DNA of 64,000 nt from UBA1672 sp050633505 (GTDB taxonomy: Bacteria; Pseudomonadota; Alphaproteobacteria; Micavibrionales; Micavibrionaceae), in NCBI GenBank assembly GCA_050633505.1, contig JBOEGQ010000001.1, positions 62,001 to 126,000 of the forward strand, read 5' to 3'. The notes beneath the pieces are model-generated. The model was not told where the DNA came from. It worked only from the letters and a program-made list of their open reading frames with translations, and did no database searches. A program made the translations under genes and the position numbers. Below, in pieces: positions 46,904 to 56,121 of the stretch. The stretch's first letter is position 1; each line of letters begins with the position of its first letter.

Positions 46904-48151
46904 CTAGAATGTATGCACGCCATTTTGATTTTGCGATTGCCCGGCCGCGGGGACAACTTTGTGAATGGGCTTTTTCATCTGAACTTTACGAGAGGCTCCA
47001 AAATGCAAATCATACTGAAGCCCGCCTTTTACAGCAGCATTTTGATACGCCTTTCCCAATGATAGAGGCGTGCGCGCAAAAGCATCACGCAAGCGGCTCT
47101 CATCCCCTCTAAATTTAAAAGAAAGCTGCACTTCACTTTTACGCATAGATGAAATAACAACATCAGATAGAGAACCAATCTGGTGTAAGCTCTGCTTAAC
47201 CTGTACCCATTGCTTCAAACTCCGAATAGGCACACGTGCATAATATGTTTTACTCTGCGCTGCGCTGGACACTGTTTTGCTTTTCCAATCTTTTTGTAAA
47301 GCAAGATAGGACATTTCAACCGCACGCTCATACAATTCTTTACGTGTTTCACGCCCATCAGATTCGACCACAATATCTTTTACATACTCTGCCCGTGCAC
47401 GATCGGTGCGATAAATACTGATCCGTAGATGCCCTAACGCACGGTCGCTATCCCCTCTTACAGATAATAATGTCATATCAGGAACCGCAATCATAATCGT
47501 GGCCTCCTTCGCATCATAACGCCCTAACATACGATCCAATTTCATACGTTCATACCGAAGAGCATTATTATCATCAATATCGGCAATATCCATCAGGTCA
47601 CCAATGGGCACCTCAATCGGAACCAAATCACTGGATAAGCGCGCATTGCCCCATGCCTGCATCCATACATTTTCCTCCGACCAGATGGAGTTTTTTCCAT
47701 CTTTTTGAAAGATTGGCAAGACTAATAAAGTTTTACTGATTTGTGCGGTATATTTCACACCCGACAGGGATAAAAGCTTACTCACAGCATCTTCACGAAA
47801 CCGAAATGTATATGTCCCGACATATCGCACAGCAGAAATTCGCTCATTCGTAATTTCATAATCTTTTACCAATGAGGCAACCGTATCAAAATTCGGTGTT
47901 TTAACAGCCTCAACCTGCCCATCCGCAACCATACGTTTGGCCAATATACGAAATGCACGCCCTTGTGCTTTGGCATAAGCCTGTTCTTGTGCATCAACAG
48001 AATTATCTGCCGTAACATCGACCTTCACATTTTCCACGATAAACAAGGAATTGGATGCATAGGAAGGCATAACACCCACAACAGACACAAAAATTAAAAA
48101 TAGAGAGAATATAATAAGCTTGCAGTTAAAAGCTTGATGATGTATGCCCAT
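46904..48151 (-). CDS. DUF2066 domain-containing exported protein
   Basis: A 415-residue protein with a signal peptide ending PSYASNS. The mature N-terminus, FIVENVKVDVTADNSVDAQE, then AYAKAQGRAFRILAKRMV, is characteristic of DUF2066. The remainder is alpha/beta with a long C-terminal region ending in a polar tail. Function is unknown, but the family is often encoded beside purM in Alphaproteobacteria, as here (divergent, about 70 nt apart). AGGTGCACC precedes the ATG. Confidence 0.8.
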   Translation of the reverse strand: MGIHHQAFNCKLIIFSLFLIFVSVVGVMPSYASNSLFIVENVKVDVTADNSVDAQEQAYAKAQGRAFRILAKRMVADGQVEAVKTPNFDTVASLVKDYEITNERISAVRYVGTYTFRFREDAVSKLLSLSGVKYTAQISKTLLVLPIFQKDGKNSIWSEENVWMQAWGNARLSSDLVPIEVPIGDLMDIADIDDNNALRYERMKLDRMLGRYDAKEATIMIAVPDMTLLSVRGDSDRALGHLRISIYRTDRARAEYVKDIVVESDGRETRKELYERAVEMSYLALQKDWKSKTVSSAAQSKTYYARVPIRSLKQWVQVKQSLHQIGSLSDVVISSMRKSEVQLSFKFRGDESRLRDAFARTPLSLGKAYQNAAVKGGLQYDLHFGASRKVQMKKPIHKVVPAAGQSQNQNGVHTF

Positions 48152-48220
48152 GGTGCACCTGAAATAGCTATCGAGTTAAAGTGTAACTATTTGTATAACG
48201 ACACAGGCGTTAGAAGCAAG

Positions 48221-49366
48221 ATGAAAGACGCAACAAAACAAAGTGCCTATAAGCAAGCCGGCGTAGATATCGATGCCGCAGCAGACCTTGTAGAGCAAAT
48301 CAAACCAGCAATCAAAAACACCACACGTAGTGGTGTGATGAGCGGCCTTGGCGGATTTGGAGCCATGTTCGATCCGAAAGCAGCCGGGTATGATGACCCG
48401 ATTTTGGTCTCATCAACTGATGGTGTTGGTACCAAAATTAAAATTGCAATTGACTCTGATACACATAGTACAATCGGCATTGATGCGGTTGCGATGTGTG
48501 TAAACGACCTTGTCGTACAAGGGGCAGAGCCATTATTCTTCCTTGATTACTTTGCAACAGGAAAACTGGAAAATCGTGTTGCACAAGGCGTTATTGAAGG
48601 CGTTGCAAAAGGATGTGAAATTGCCGGTTGCGCACTTATTGGTGGTGAAACAGCCGAAATGCCCGGACTTTATGCCGATGGAGATTATGACCTTGCAGGT
48701 TTCACAGTCGGTGCGGTTAACCGTGACAGCCTTATAACAGGCGAAGATGTTGAAGAGGGACAGATTATCCTTGGCCTTGCATCCAACGGCGTGCATTCTA
48801 ACGGGTATTCTTTGGTTCGTAAAATTATTCGTGATTCGCAGAAATTCAACTACGATAGTGCCCTACCCTTTGACATGACTGTTACGGTTCAAGATCAGGA
48901 CATAGCAAAGCAAATCACCCGTAAAGCGCTTACGCTTGGTGATGCGCTATTGGCACCAACACGCATCTATGTAAAGGCATTGCTACAAGCCCTAAAAATC
49001 CGCAGCGATAACGGCAAACCGGCAATTAAAGGTATGGCGCATATTACAGGTGGTGGATTAACTGAAAATATCCCCCGCATTCTGCCTGACGGCCTATCTG
49101 CCCATATTAACGTAGAAACATGGGAATTACCGGAGATCTTCAAATGGCTGAAACAGCAAGGAAATCTGGAAAGTTCCGATATTGCGCGCACACTTAATTG
49201 CGGGATTGGCATGATTGTTATTTGCGATAAAAATCAGGTCGACGCGATCGAGAAAGAGCTTGTCCGTAACGGAGAAAGCGTGTCGCGTATTGGCGAAATT
49301 GTTAAGCAGAATAATAAATCAGATATCAGTATTACACTTGATAATCTGGGGTCGGCATGGTCGTAA
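48221..49366 (+). CDS. purM: Phosphoribosylformylglycinamidine cyclo-ligase
   Basis: A protein of about 381 residues that closes the imidazole ring in purine synthesis (AIR synthetase). VSSTDGVGTKIKIAID, GIDAVAMCVNDLVVQGAEPL, CALIGGETAEMPGLY and SNGVHSNGYSLVRKII are diagnostic, and AHITGGGLTENIPRIL is in the C-terminal half. The ATG at 48221 fits the normal PurM N-terminus. The longer frame from 48134 would run through the divergent promoter region. It is followed by purN with an overlap. Confidence 0.96.
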   Translation: MKDATKQSAYKQAGVDIDAAADLVEQIKPAIKNTTRSGVMSGLGGFGAMFDPKAAGYDDPILVSSTDGVGTKIKIAIDSDTHSTIGIDAVAMCVNDLVVQGAEPLFFLDYFATGKLENRVAQGVIEGVAKGCEIAGCALIGGETAEMPGLYADGDYDLAGFTVGAVNRDSLITGEDVEEGQIILGLASNGVHSNGYSLVRKIIRDSQKFNYDSALPFDMTVTVQDQDIAKQITRKALTLGDALLAPTRIYVKALLQALKIRSDNGKPAIKGMAHITGGGLTENIPRILPDGLSAHINVETWELPEIFKWLKQQGNLESSDIARTLNCGIGMIVICDKNQVDAIEKELVRNGESVSRIGEIVKQNNKSDISITLDNLGSAWS

Positions 49367-49950
49367 AAAAGTTAAAACTTGCGATCTTCATCTCAGGTCG
49401 CGGCAGCAACATGATATCCATTATAGATGCGTGTCGTAACGCCAGATTCCCTGCAGAAGTTTCCCTGGTTCTCTCTAACAGACCAGATGCCGAAGGCATC
49501 ACCCTCGCCAAAAATGAAAATATTGCGACAGAAATTGTCGACCACCGGAGCTTTGACAGCCGAGAAACATTCGAAAACGAAATTTGCAATCAATTGGATA
49601 AACATGATTTTGATTTGATTGTCCTTGCCGGATTCATGCGGGTTTTAACCTCTTCATTTGTTGAAAAATGGCCCGATCAAATCATCAACATTCACCCTTC
49701 CTTGCTGCCTGACTATAAGGGGCTACATACGCATGCGCGTGCCATTGCAGATGGAAAGAAGGAGGCAGGTTGCACCGTGCACTTTGTTATCCCCGATCTG
49801 GATAGCGGCCCGACAATTCTACAAAAACGCGTTCCGATTCACCACGATGATACGCCAGAGACACTGGCAGAACGTGTTTTAGAACAAGAACATACCGCCT
49901 ATCCGCAGGCCATTGAAATCATTGCATCCACATCTTCAAATCAAGAGTAG
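49357..49950 (+). CDS. purN: Phosphoribosylglycinamide formyltransferase
   Basis: A 197-residue GAR transformylase using 10-formyl-tetrahydrofolate. FISGRGSNMISIIDACR binds the phosphate, LAGFMRVLTS and IINIHPSLLPDYKGLH carry the catalytic Asn/His, and GCTVHFVIPDLDSGPTI supplies the aspartate. The ATG overlaps the 3' end of purM, so the two are translationally coupled. Confidence 0.96.
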   Translation: MVVKKLKLAIFISGRGSNMISIIDACRNARFPAEVSLVLSNRPDAEGITLAKNENIATEIVDHRSFDSRETFENEICNQLDKHDFDLIVLAGFMRVLTSSFVEKWPDQIINIHPSLLPDYKGLHTHARAIADGKKEAGCTVHFVIPDLDSGPTILQKRVPIHHDDTPETLAERVLEQEHTAYPQAIEIIASTSSNQE

Positions 49951-50025
49951 ATTGGGACTTGAAATTACGGTAAAGTTAGACTATTGACCGTAGCGTAAAT
50001 ACGATTTTTAAAAATAGAGGACCTT

Positions 50026-50178
50026 ATGGCAGAGCAAAAAGCAGCAGATGTAACAAAACAAGAAGTCGAACAAGCGCAAAAAATGTGGGACAATTTTGTT
50101 GTAGGGAGTAAATTTACAATTTACGCCACATGCATCCTTCTTATCGCATTGGCTCTTGGCTTTGTAAAATTTGTTTAG
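50026..50178 (+). CDS. aa3-type cytochrome c oxidase subunit IV-like protein
   Basis: A 50-residue protein, easily overlooked. Start MAEQKAADVTKQEVEQAQ, then MWDNFVVGSKFTIYATCILL and the end IALALGFVKFV. The single C-terminal helix with an aromatic segment just before it matches the short COX4_pro_2 family (PF07835), a small accessory helix of the alphaproteobacterial aa3 oxidase. GAGGACC lies directly upstream of the ATG. It stands alone here, between purN and the 7TM kinase gene, and not in a cox operon. Confidence 0.8.
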   Translation: MAEQKAADVTKQEVEQAQKMWDNFVVGSKFTIYATCILLIALALGFVKFV

Positions 50179-50290
50179 GTTTTATTGCCGACGCATAAGA
50201 AAGCCTTAACATTTTCCGGTCATACTTCTCTCGAGTATTGAAAAATATCTCTTATCAAGAGCAAACATAAAGAGCATCCAGACCGGTGTT

Positions 50291-53200
50291 ATGACTAACA
50301 GGAAAAATACGATACAGAAGAGTGATAAGGTATGGCGCGCCGGTTTTCCGGCCTGCCTTGTATACGTATTCCTGTTAATTTTATTATCCCCCCCCCATAG
50401 CTTCGCACAAAACAACACCAATACCCTTATATTAGATAACAGTGCCTCCGTTACCAGTATCGCACCATTCAGTTATATCACAACAGATCATGACCGCATC
50501 CTAAGCCCTGAGTCACTCGTCTCCAGACATAAAAGCAATCTACGTGGGCAGCATATAACATCAGATGTTATAAATTTGGGACTCAATGATGCCCCGTCAT
50601 GGATATTATTTTCCGTTAAAAACACAACGAACAACGATGATTGGGTTTTGCACTTTGGTAATACGCTGGACGGGCGCATGGGCGTTGCCAAGAAAATTTA
50701 TGTCATGAATTATTCGACCCGCCAAACAATGACATACCCCATGGAAGACGAAAAAGATCAGAACCAACCCCAGCTTCTAGGCGCGGCTCTGCCTATTAAA
50801 GTAACGCCGGGTGGACAAAATATCTTTGTGATATATGCAGAATCTCAAAACGGATTGCCGCTTATGCTGGCACCAAAAATCATGTCTCAAGATACGTATA
50901 TGCGTATAATGCTAGACGGAGATGCTTCTAACTTTCTGGCTGCGGCATTGTTTATTGGCATCATTGCCTTTTTTGCCGCATCTTTTTATATCACACGCCA
51001 CTACACATCTATCGCCCTGATCTCATACTACACCCTACTCAGTGCGGTGTTCTTTAATCTTGACGTGAACTTTGTGGCAAGTGGCATAATTAACGGATCC
51101 ACTCTATTGGTTCTTTATATTATTTCATTCATCCCTCTTTTCATTGCTGCAAAATTCTTTAATCATATTACACATGATTATCGCCCTATGGAGAATATGG
51201 CTCTTGCCGTTTTAGTGATTTTCATTTTGGCTATATCCAGTTTGTACCTCTCAATTCTAGGGCTAAGCATCGCCGGATTTAGCGCACTCACAAGCACAGT
51301 CTGTTTTAGTCTGGTTGCCTTATGTGTAATTTTCGCCTTTACAAGCCGTAAGCCTGTACCAGTTACCTCACTTTTTGTATTGGCTCTTTTCTTATCTCCG
51401 GCCGCATTCGCAATATTGGCATTATCAGCCTTTAACATCCTTCCCGCATCCTCTTTTACACTCACGCTTTTCTGGGCGTTACTTATTCCACAAGGTGTTT
51501 GCTTTATAGCGGCATATATAAAATCAAACACCTATCGTAAAGAGCGTAAGAAACAAGAAAACCTACAACGCACACATGATGAGCAATCCCTTGCCCGTCT
51601 TCAAAAATCAAAGGACTCCGCCGATCAAGCGCGTTTGTTACGGGTTATTGAGCGGGAACGGGAATTGATGTCCGAACTGAGAGAAAGAGAAGTCAAACGC
51701 ACAGAGGAAATGCGTAAAGCAAAAGACATGGCAGATAAAGCCAACAAAGATAAGTCTGCATTTCTTGCGGTTGTTAGTCATGAAATCCGAACGCCTATGA
51801 ACGGTATTCTAGGCATGGTGCAGCTGTTGCAAAATACTGATATGACCAAGTCACAAGGCGATTACGTCGACACCATACGAAAATCCGGTGATACGATGAT
51901 GGCGTTGCTGAACGATATTCTGGACTTTGAAAAGATTGAAAAGGGTGCGATGGAACTTGAAAGCGTTCCCATCAACCTACGGCAATTGGCACAGGATATT
52001 GTGATGCTAATGTCTGGGCATGCTGCACAAAAAAACGTAGAGCTTCGCGCGAATATTGCAGATGATGTTCCCACCTTTGTTCTGGGAGACCCGACAAGAC
52101 TGCGTCAAATTTTCCTTAACCTTGTCAATAATGGCCTCAAATTTACAGAAAAAGGCCACGTTATTATTGGTATCAAGAAAGAAAATCAAACAGACGAAAG
52201 CCCCTTACTATTCTTCGTAGAAGATACAGGCATTGGAATTTCTGAAAAAGCACAAGAAAAGCTCTTCACACCGTTTACACAAGCAGAAACCAGCACATCC
52301 CGTAAATATGGCGGAACCGGTCTTGGCCTTGCGATTTCCAACCGCCTAATCGAGGCCATGGGCGGGAAAATAGAAATAAACAGTCAGGAAGGAAGAGGAT
52401 CAACATTCTCATTCACACTCTCTTTACAAGCCGATGAAAGGTCAGCTAACACCTCCTCTGCACAGAAAGGTTCTTCAGAACAACAGGGTGAAACAAGGTC
52501 TATGACCATCTTGGTGGTTGAAGATAATGAAATGAATAGAAAAGTTCTGGAAGGCTTTTTAATTCAAAAGGGACACACTCTTTTAATGGCCACCAACGGT
52601 TTAGAAGCCTTAGATATATGTAAGGCACAAAAACCCGAACTCATTTTGATGGATATACAGATGGATGGCTTATCCGGTATCGAGACCACGAAAAAGCTAC
52701 GTGCTTTGCCGGATCAAGAAATTGCCTCCACGCCGGTCATTGCTCTTACCGGAAACGTCATGCTTGAAGACATTGAATCATTCTTCTCTATCGGAATGAA
52801 CGGGTTTATTGCAAAACCCATCAACGCAGATACCCTGTACGATACCGTGCATAATGCATCTTTAGGTAAATTTGAACATGAGTTACCGGATGGATTCTTT
52901 GATAAAGACAGCCAACAGGCAGATCAGGCATCGGCACCAGAAACACAAGCGCCCCCAATTAATTCCCCAAGCATAGATTTACAGCATGTTGAGGTATCGT
53001 TGGAATTGGACGATAGAGAACATTTCGTTTCTGACTCTGAAATTACAACATCACCAAAAATCACTGATAGCATAAGTATCACCGATATTCGTCAGCCAAA
53101 GACACCGATTGCATCACTTGCAAAAGCACCGCCAGTTGAAATAACACCAAAGACACCTTCTACCCCCATAATATCTGGCATCAAAGCACCACCACCGCAG

Positions 53201-53737
53201 CCAGAAAAACAGAATATAAACAAGCCTACAGACGAAAAACCAGCTCAGAATATTAATGTTCATAAGGATAAGGGAGAATTAACGGAGATTCAGAAATACC
53301 TTATGGAGCAGCATTCATCCTCTAAAGTAGAAGATACTTCCTCTGCCCCTGAATCCACTCAGCCCTCCCCTTCAGAAAATGTTTCTGTCGAAGAATGGCT
53401 GGATCTGGCCATGCTGGATAGCCTGAAATCATCTCTGGGCGGCGATCAGTTTACCGAACTGTTAAAGGGGTTTTCAGATAAAGCAAAAGAAATTATCGAT
53501 GATCTGGATGAAATCATACAAGATAATAACACTTTATCTCTGGGTGCGCGCGGGCATGAGCTAAAAGGTATGGCGGGTAATTTCGGCATGAAGAAAGTAA
53601 GTGATATTGCAGGCGAAATAGAAAAAGCGGCCAAGACACAACAAGCAGAAGAAGCCATTGAACAAGCCAAAAAATTAAAGGCCGCTTATGATAAAACACA
53701 AGCAGCCTTCGAAATTTGGTTACAAGATAACGGGTAG
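50291..53737 (+). CDS. 7TM-DISM hybrid histidine kinase with receiver and Hpt domains
   Basis: An 1148-residue membrane kinase. An N-terminal hydrophobic segment is followed by an extracytoplasmic DISMED2-like sensor (about 50-205, with SWILFSVKNTTNNDDWVLHF), a seven-helix block (about 215-420), a coiled coil (about 430-485), HisKA with H497 in AVVSHEIRTPMNG, HATPase_c (YGGTGLGLAISNRLIE), a receiver (aspartate in ELILMDIQMDGLSG), a 200-residue Pro/Ser/Thr linker and a C-terminal Hpt domain (histidine in GHELKGMAGNFG). DISM sensors often detect carbohydrates or small metabolites. A complete phosphorelay without an adjacent output regulator suggests a distant or single-domain partner. Confidence 0.9.
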   Translation: MTNRKNTIQKSDKVWRAGFPACLVYVFLLILLSPPHSFAQNNTNTLILDNSASVTSIAPFSYITTDHDRILSPESLVSRHKSNLRGQHITSDVINLGLNDAPSWILFSVKNTTNNDDWVLHFGNTLDGRMGVAKKIYVMNYSTRQTMTYPMEDEKDQNQPQLLGAALPIKVTPGGQNIFVIYAESQNGLPLMLAPKIMSQDTYMRIMLDGDASNFLAAALFIGIIAFFAASFYITRHYTSIALISYYTLLSAVFFNLDVNFVASGIINGSTLLVLYIISFIPLFIAAKFFNHITHDYRPMENMALAVLVIFILAISSLYLSILGLSIAGFSALTSTVCFSLVALCVIFAFTSRKPVPVTSLFVLALFLSPAAFAILALSAFNILPASSFTLTLFWALLIPQGVCFIAAYIKSNTYRKERKKQENLQRTHDEQSLARLQKSKDSADQARLLRVIERERELMSELREREVKRTEEMRKAKDMADKANKDKSAFLAVVSHEIRTPMNGILGMVQLLQNTDMTKSQGDYVDTIRKSGDTMMALLNDILDFEKIEKGAMELESVPINLRQLAQDIVMLMSGHAAQKNVELRANIADDVPTFVLGDPTRLRQIFLNLVNNGLKFTEKGHVIIGIKKENQTDESPLLFFVEDTGIGISEKAQEKLFTPFTQAETSTSRKYGGTGLGLAISNRLIEAMGGKIEINSQEGRGSTFSFTLSLQADERSANTSSAQKGSSEQQGETRSMTILVVEDNEMNRKVLEGFLIQKGHTLLMATNGLEALDICKAQKPELILMDIQMDGLSGIETTKKLRALPDQEIASTPVIALTGNVMLEDIESFFSIGMNGFIAKPINADTLYDTVHNASLGKFEHELPDGFFDKDSQQADQASAPETQAPPINSPSIDLQHVEVSLELDDREHFVSDSEITTSPKITDSISITDIRQPKTPIASLAKAPPVEITPKTPSTPIISGIKAPPPQPEKQNINKPTDEKPAQNINVHKDKGELTEIQKYLMEQHSSSKVEDTSSAPESTQPSPSENVSVEEWLDLAMLDSLKSSLGGDQFTELLKGFSDKAKEIIDDLDEIIQDNNTLSLGARGHELKGMAGNFGMKKVSDIAGEIEKAAKTQQAEEAIEQAKKLKAAYDKTQAAFEIWLQDNG

Positions 53738-53747
53738 TTATCTATCG

Positions 53748-54170
53748 TTATCCAACGATTTCATCCGCATTAAAGAAATATTCAATTTCAATTTTTGCAT
53801 TCTCAAGAGAGTCTGATCCGTGAACAGAGTTTTCACCAATGTTCAATGCATATTCCTTACGAATTGTTCCGGCATCTGCTTCTTCCGGGTTTGTCGCGCC
53901 CATTACTTCTCGGTTTTTGGCAACAGCATTTTCACCTTCAAGAACCTGAACAACAACCGGCTCTGATGACATGAACTCTGTCAATTCACCGAAAAACGGG
54001 CGTTCACTGTGAACGGCGTAAAAACCTTGTGCCTTTTCCAAAGACATGTGAATACGTTTTTGTGCAACGATACGAAGACCTGCTTCTTCCAGTTTTGCAT
54101 TAATTGCACCAGTCAAATTACGACGTGTCGCATCTGGCTTAACAATTGAAAATGTACGCTCAATGGCCAT
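53748..54170 (-). CDS. ndk: Nucleoside-diphosphate kinase
   Basis: A 140-residue enzyme that balances NTP pools by phosphate transfer through a histidine. MAIERTFSIVKPDATRRN opens the protein, and the catalytic H117 lies in NSVHGSDSLENA. RPFFGELTEFMSS and GATNPEEADAGTIR are typical. Full length. It converges with the hybrid kinase with a 10-nt gap. Confidence 0.97.
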   Translation of the reverse strand: MAIERTFSIVKPDATRRNLTGAINAKLEEAGLRIVAQKRIHMSLEKAQGFYAVHSERPFFGELTEFMSSEPVVVQVLEGENAVAKNREVMGATNPEEADAGTIRKEYALNIGENSVHGSDSLENAKIEIEYFFNADEIVG

Positions 54171-54398
54171 TTTTCCTAATCCTTATATTGTATTTAAATT
54201 TCACGCCCCTCTATATATCCAGAGCACCTGCCCGATGCAAGTGTTATATGGTTCAGTGATAAATCAAAACATGCTGCTATGCGAAAAATGCATGGTGCTC
54301 ATGCCATTTTTAAATATTACACTTGATTATTGGCATGGAGTTCTGCAATATTAGGATCAAATAATACAATAAATAAGTATTTTAAGGGTTGAAGAGCG

Positions 54399-55265
54399 TT
54401 GCTGCAGATCAGTGATAAATTTAAAGATGCTCATGGCAATGTGCGCCAACCCCTTTCCTATGAACGTATTCTAGAGACATGTGATACTGCACACCAGAAA
54501 CTCCACGACTTTCTCGTCGACTGCAATAAATCCTTTGACGGCATTAGTTTCCACGTTGCAGACGATAAAAATCCTATCACTGCAGCAAATAAAGCGATGC
54601 GTGATTACGGTGGTGATAAACGCCGTGTCACCGATTATGTCCGTGGTAAAACAATGGTGCAATCGCCTGATACCATTCGTGCACTAACCGGTCGGGATTT
54701 TGAACATCTCATGCACAAACATGGTATTGAAGTTGCAGGCATGAATAACTACTTCAAAGAACCAAAAGATGACACAGGTTACAGGTGCATTAATTATAAA
54801 CTGGCAATCCCTGTCGGAGTTGATAAAAACGGTGATATAGAACAACATATTGTAGAACTTCAAGTTGTCGCCGCACAAATCGAGAAGCGCTGCGAAGAAA
54901 CGCATAAATATAAAAGACGTGCGGAAGAAGCCGGAAACCAGATAGAACTTCTGATGCAAAAATATGGCAATGTTAGAGAGTTAAAGTATAGAGAAATACA
55001 CAATGACAAACTAACACCGGAGGAAAAAGAAAGGCTAACTGCATTTGAATATGAGGCAAAACCTTATAGAAAGATTGCACAGCTCAATTACGCGGCAAGC
55101 CGTTTAATCAACGGACAAACTGCTAGGGGTAGCGACCCAAAAACAAATTATGAGGCACTTCTTGATCCGGATCAAAAAAGTAAGCACTTCCTGTTCCCTG
55201 GACGAGAAGAGCACCTTGCATCACTAAAATTCAAAGCAGATCTGATGGTCTATGAGAACGAATAA
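54399..55265 (+). CDS. RelA/SpoT-fold nucleotidyltransferase-like protein
   Basis: A 288-residue soluble protein whose residues about 60-180 show the pattern of the (p)ppGpp-synthetase fold: RRVTDYVRGKTMVQSPDTI (basic loop and putative catalytic Asp), then NNYFKEPKDDTGYRCINYKL (the PKxxGYR-like motif), and HIVELQVVAAQIEK with ETHKYKRRAEE (the E-x-Q and H-x-Y segments). No hydrolase, TGS or ACT domain is present, so it would be a stand-alone small synthetase or a toxin-type relative that pyrophosphorylates other targets. It begins with TTG; AAGGG is about 10 nt upstream. The similarity is motif-level and the activity is untested. Confidence 0.5.
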   Translation: MLQISDKFKDAHGNVRQPLSYERILETCDTAHQKLHDFLVDCNKSFDGISFHVADDKNPITAANKAMRDYGGDKRRVTDYVRGKTMVQSPDTIRALTGRDFEHLMHKHGIEVAGMNNYFKEPKDDTGYRCINYKLAIPVGVDKNGDIEQHIVELQVVAAQIEKRCEETHKYKRRAEEAGNQIELLMQKYGNVRELKYREIHNDKLTPEEKERLTAFEYEAKPYRKIAQLNYAASRLINGQTARGSDPKTNYEALLDPDQKSKHFLFPGREEHLASLKFKADLMVYENE

Positions 55266-55325
55266 AAGATATACTTACTTTAAATATTATGTTAATAATT
55301 GAAAAATTGTACACGAGAAACGAAG

Positions 55326-55823
55326 ATGGCACGAGACAAGAAAGATTTTGAAGCAATTATAGACATGCTTTCAATGCATTTTAAGCGTACCGGAATTGAT
55401 GAACAAACTCTGGAAAAAGAAGCTGGCCTTGAACCCGGAACCATTTTAGAGATTCAGGATAAAAGCGCCACCTACTTTAAATACGGCATTGGATCGACAG
55501 AGCGTGGCCGAGAGTTTTTTGCGATACCATGCTCTCTGGATGAAGATACATTTCAAGATGACATCCACCGTAATGCTATCAAGGCTCAATTAGACTCTGG
55601 CGCTCTTCAGGTTCACGATCTTTCTATGGAATATCTGGATGTTGAAAGACATTATATGGAACAATGGGACTTTGACGATTCTTGCTGGACTTTGGCAGAT
55701 GTCGATGAAGGTTTCACCTCTTCACAATCATTCAGTTTTGTTCCCAAAGACACATTTTATGAAGAATTTGCAGATGCACTCGAAAAACGAGGCGCTACAA
55801 TTGGTGGACTTGAATGCCAATAG
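55326..55823 (+). CDS. Hypothetical acidic protein
   Basis: A 165-residue acidic, soluble protein, unknown. Parts look regular (KDFEAIIDMLSMHFKRTGID, a short helix-turn region, TYFKYGIGSTERGREFFAIP) and the C-terminal third is aromatic-rich (YMEQWDFDDSCWTLADVDEG). GAGAAACGAAG lies upstream of the ATG. It starts 60 nt after the RelA/SpoT-like gene and overlaps the next gene by 10 nt, so the three probably form one unit. A regulatory or antitoxin role is possible but unproven. Confidence 0.5.
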   Translation: MARDKKDFEAIIDMLSMHFKRTGIDEQTLEKEAGLEPGTILEIQDKSATYFKYGIGSTERGREFFAIPCSLDEDTFQDDIHRNAIKAQLDSGALQVHDLSMEYLDVERHYMEQWDFDDSCWTLADVDEGFTSSQSFSFVPKDTFYEEFADALEKRGATIGGLECQ

Positions 55824-56104
55824 AAGATTCCCTTGATATTCCCGATGAAATTTTAGAACAGATTGAGTTGGAAGAAGAAACCGGTGAAATCCGGATTGTC
55901 TATTACCTTCTCGGAACACGCCCTGTTAAAGTTACCTATATTGATGACTTTCCCGAATTTGTACAAACACCTGATTTTGAGAAAAAAGAGTTCGTATTTG
56001 ACCGTGAAACACTACACCGCATTCACGATTCCATGGACGCACAAAAAGTTGACGAGCTTACATTTCGCAATGCCTGCCTCGCACAAGGTGTAAAGCCTGT
56101 TTAA
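55814..56104 (+). CDS. Hypothetical small acidic protein
   Basis: A 96-residue protein, unknown. PDEILEQIELEEETGEIRIV, then YYLLGTRPVKVTYIDDFP, suggest a small alpha/beta fold. It overlaps the end of the preceding gene by 10 nt in another frame and is the last gene of the unit headed by the RelA/SpoT-like protein. It converges with alaS. Confidence 0.5.
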   Translation: MPIEDSLDIPDEILEQIELEEETGEIRIVYYLLGTRPVKVTYIDDFPEFVQTPDFEKKEFVFDRETLHRIHDSMDAQKVDELTFRNACLAQGVKPV

Positions 56105-56121
56105 AGGCCTCAGACCTTCCC

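Noticed and set aside
48134..48220. PurM extended to an upstream start at 48134.
   Set aside because: The added 29 residues do not match PurM and the frame would overlap the divergent DUF2066 gene start and promoter area.
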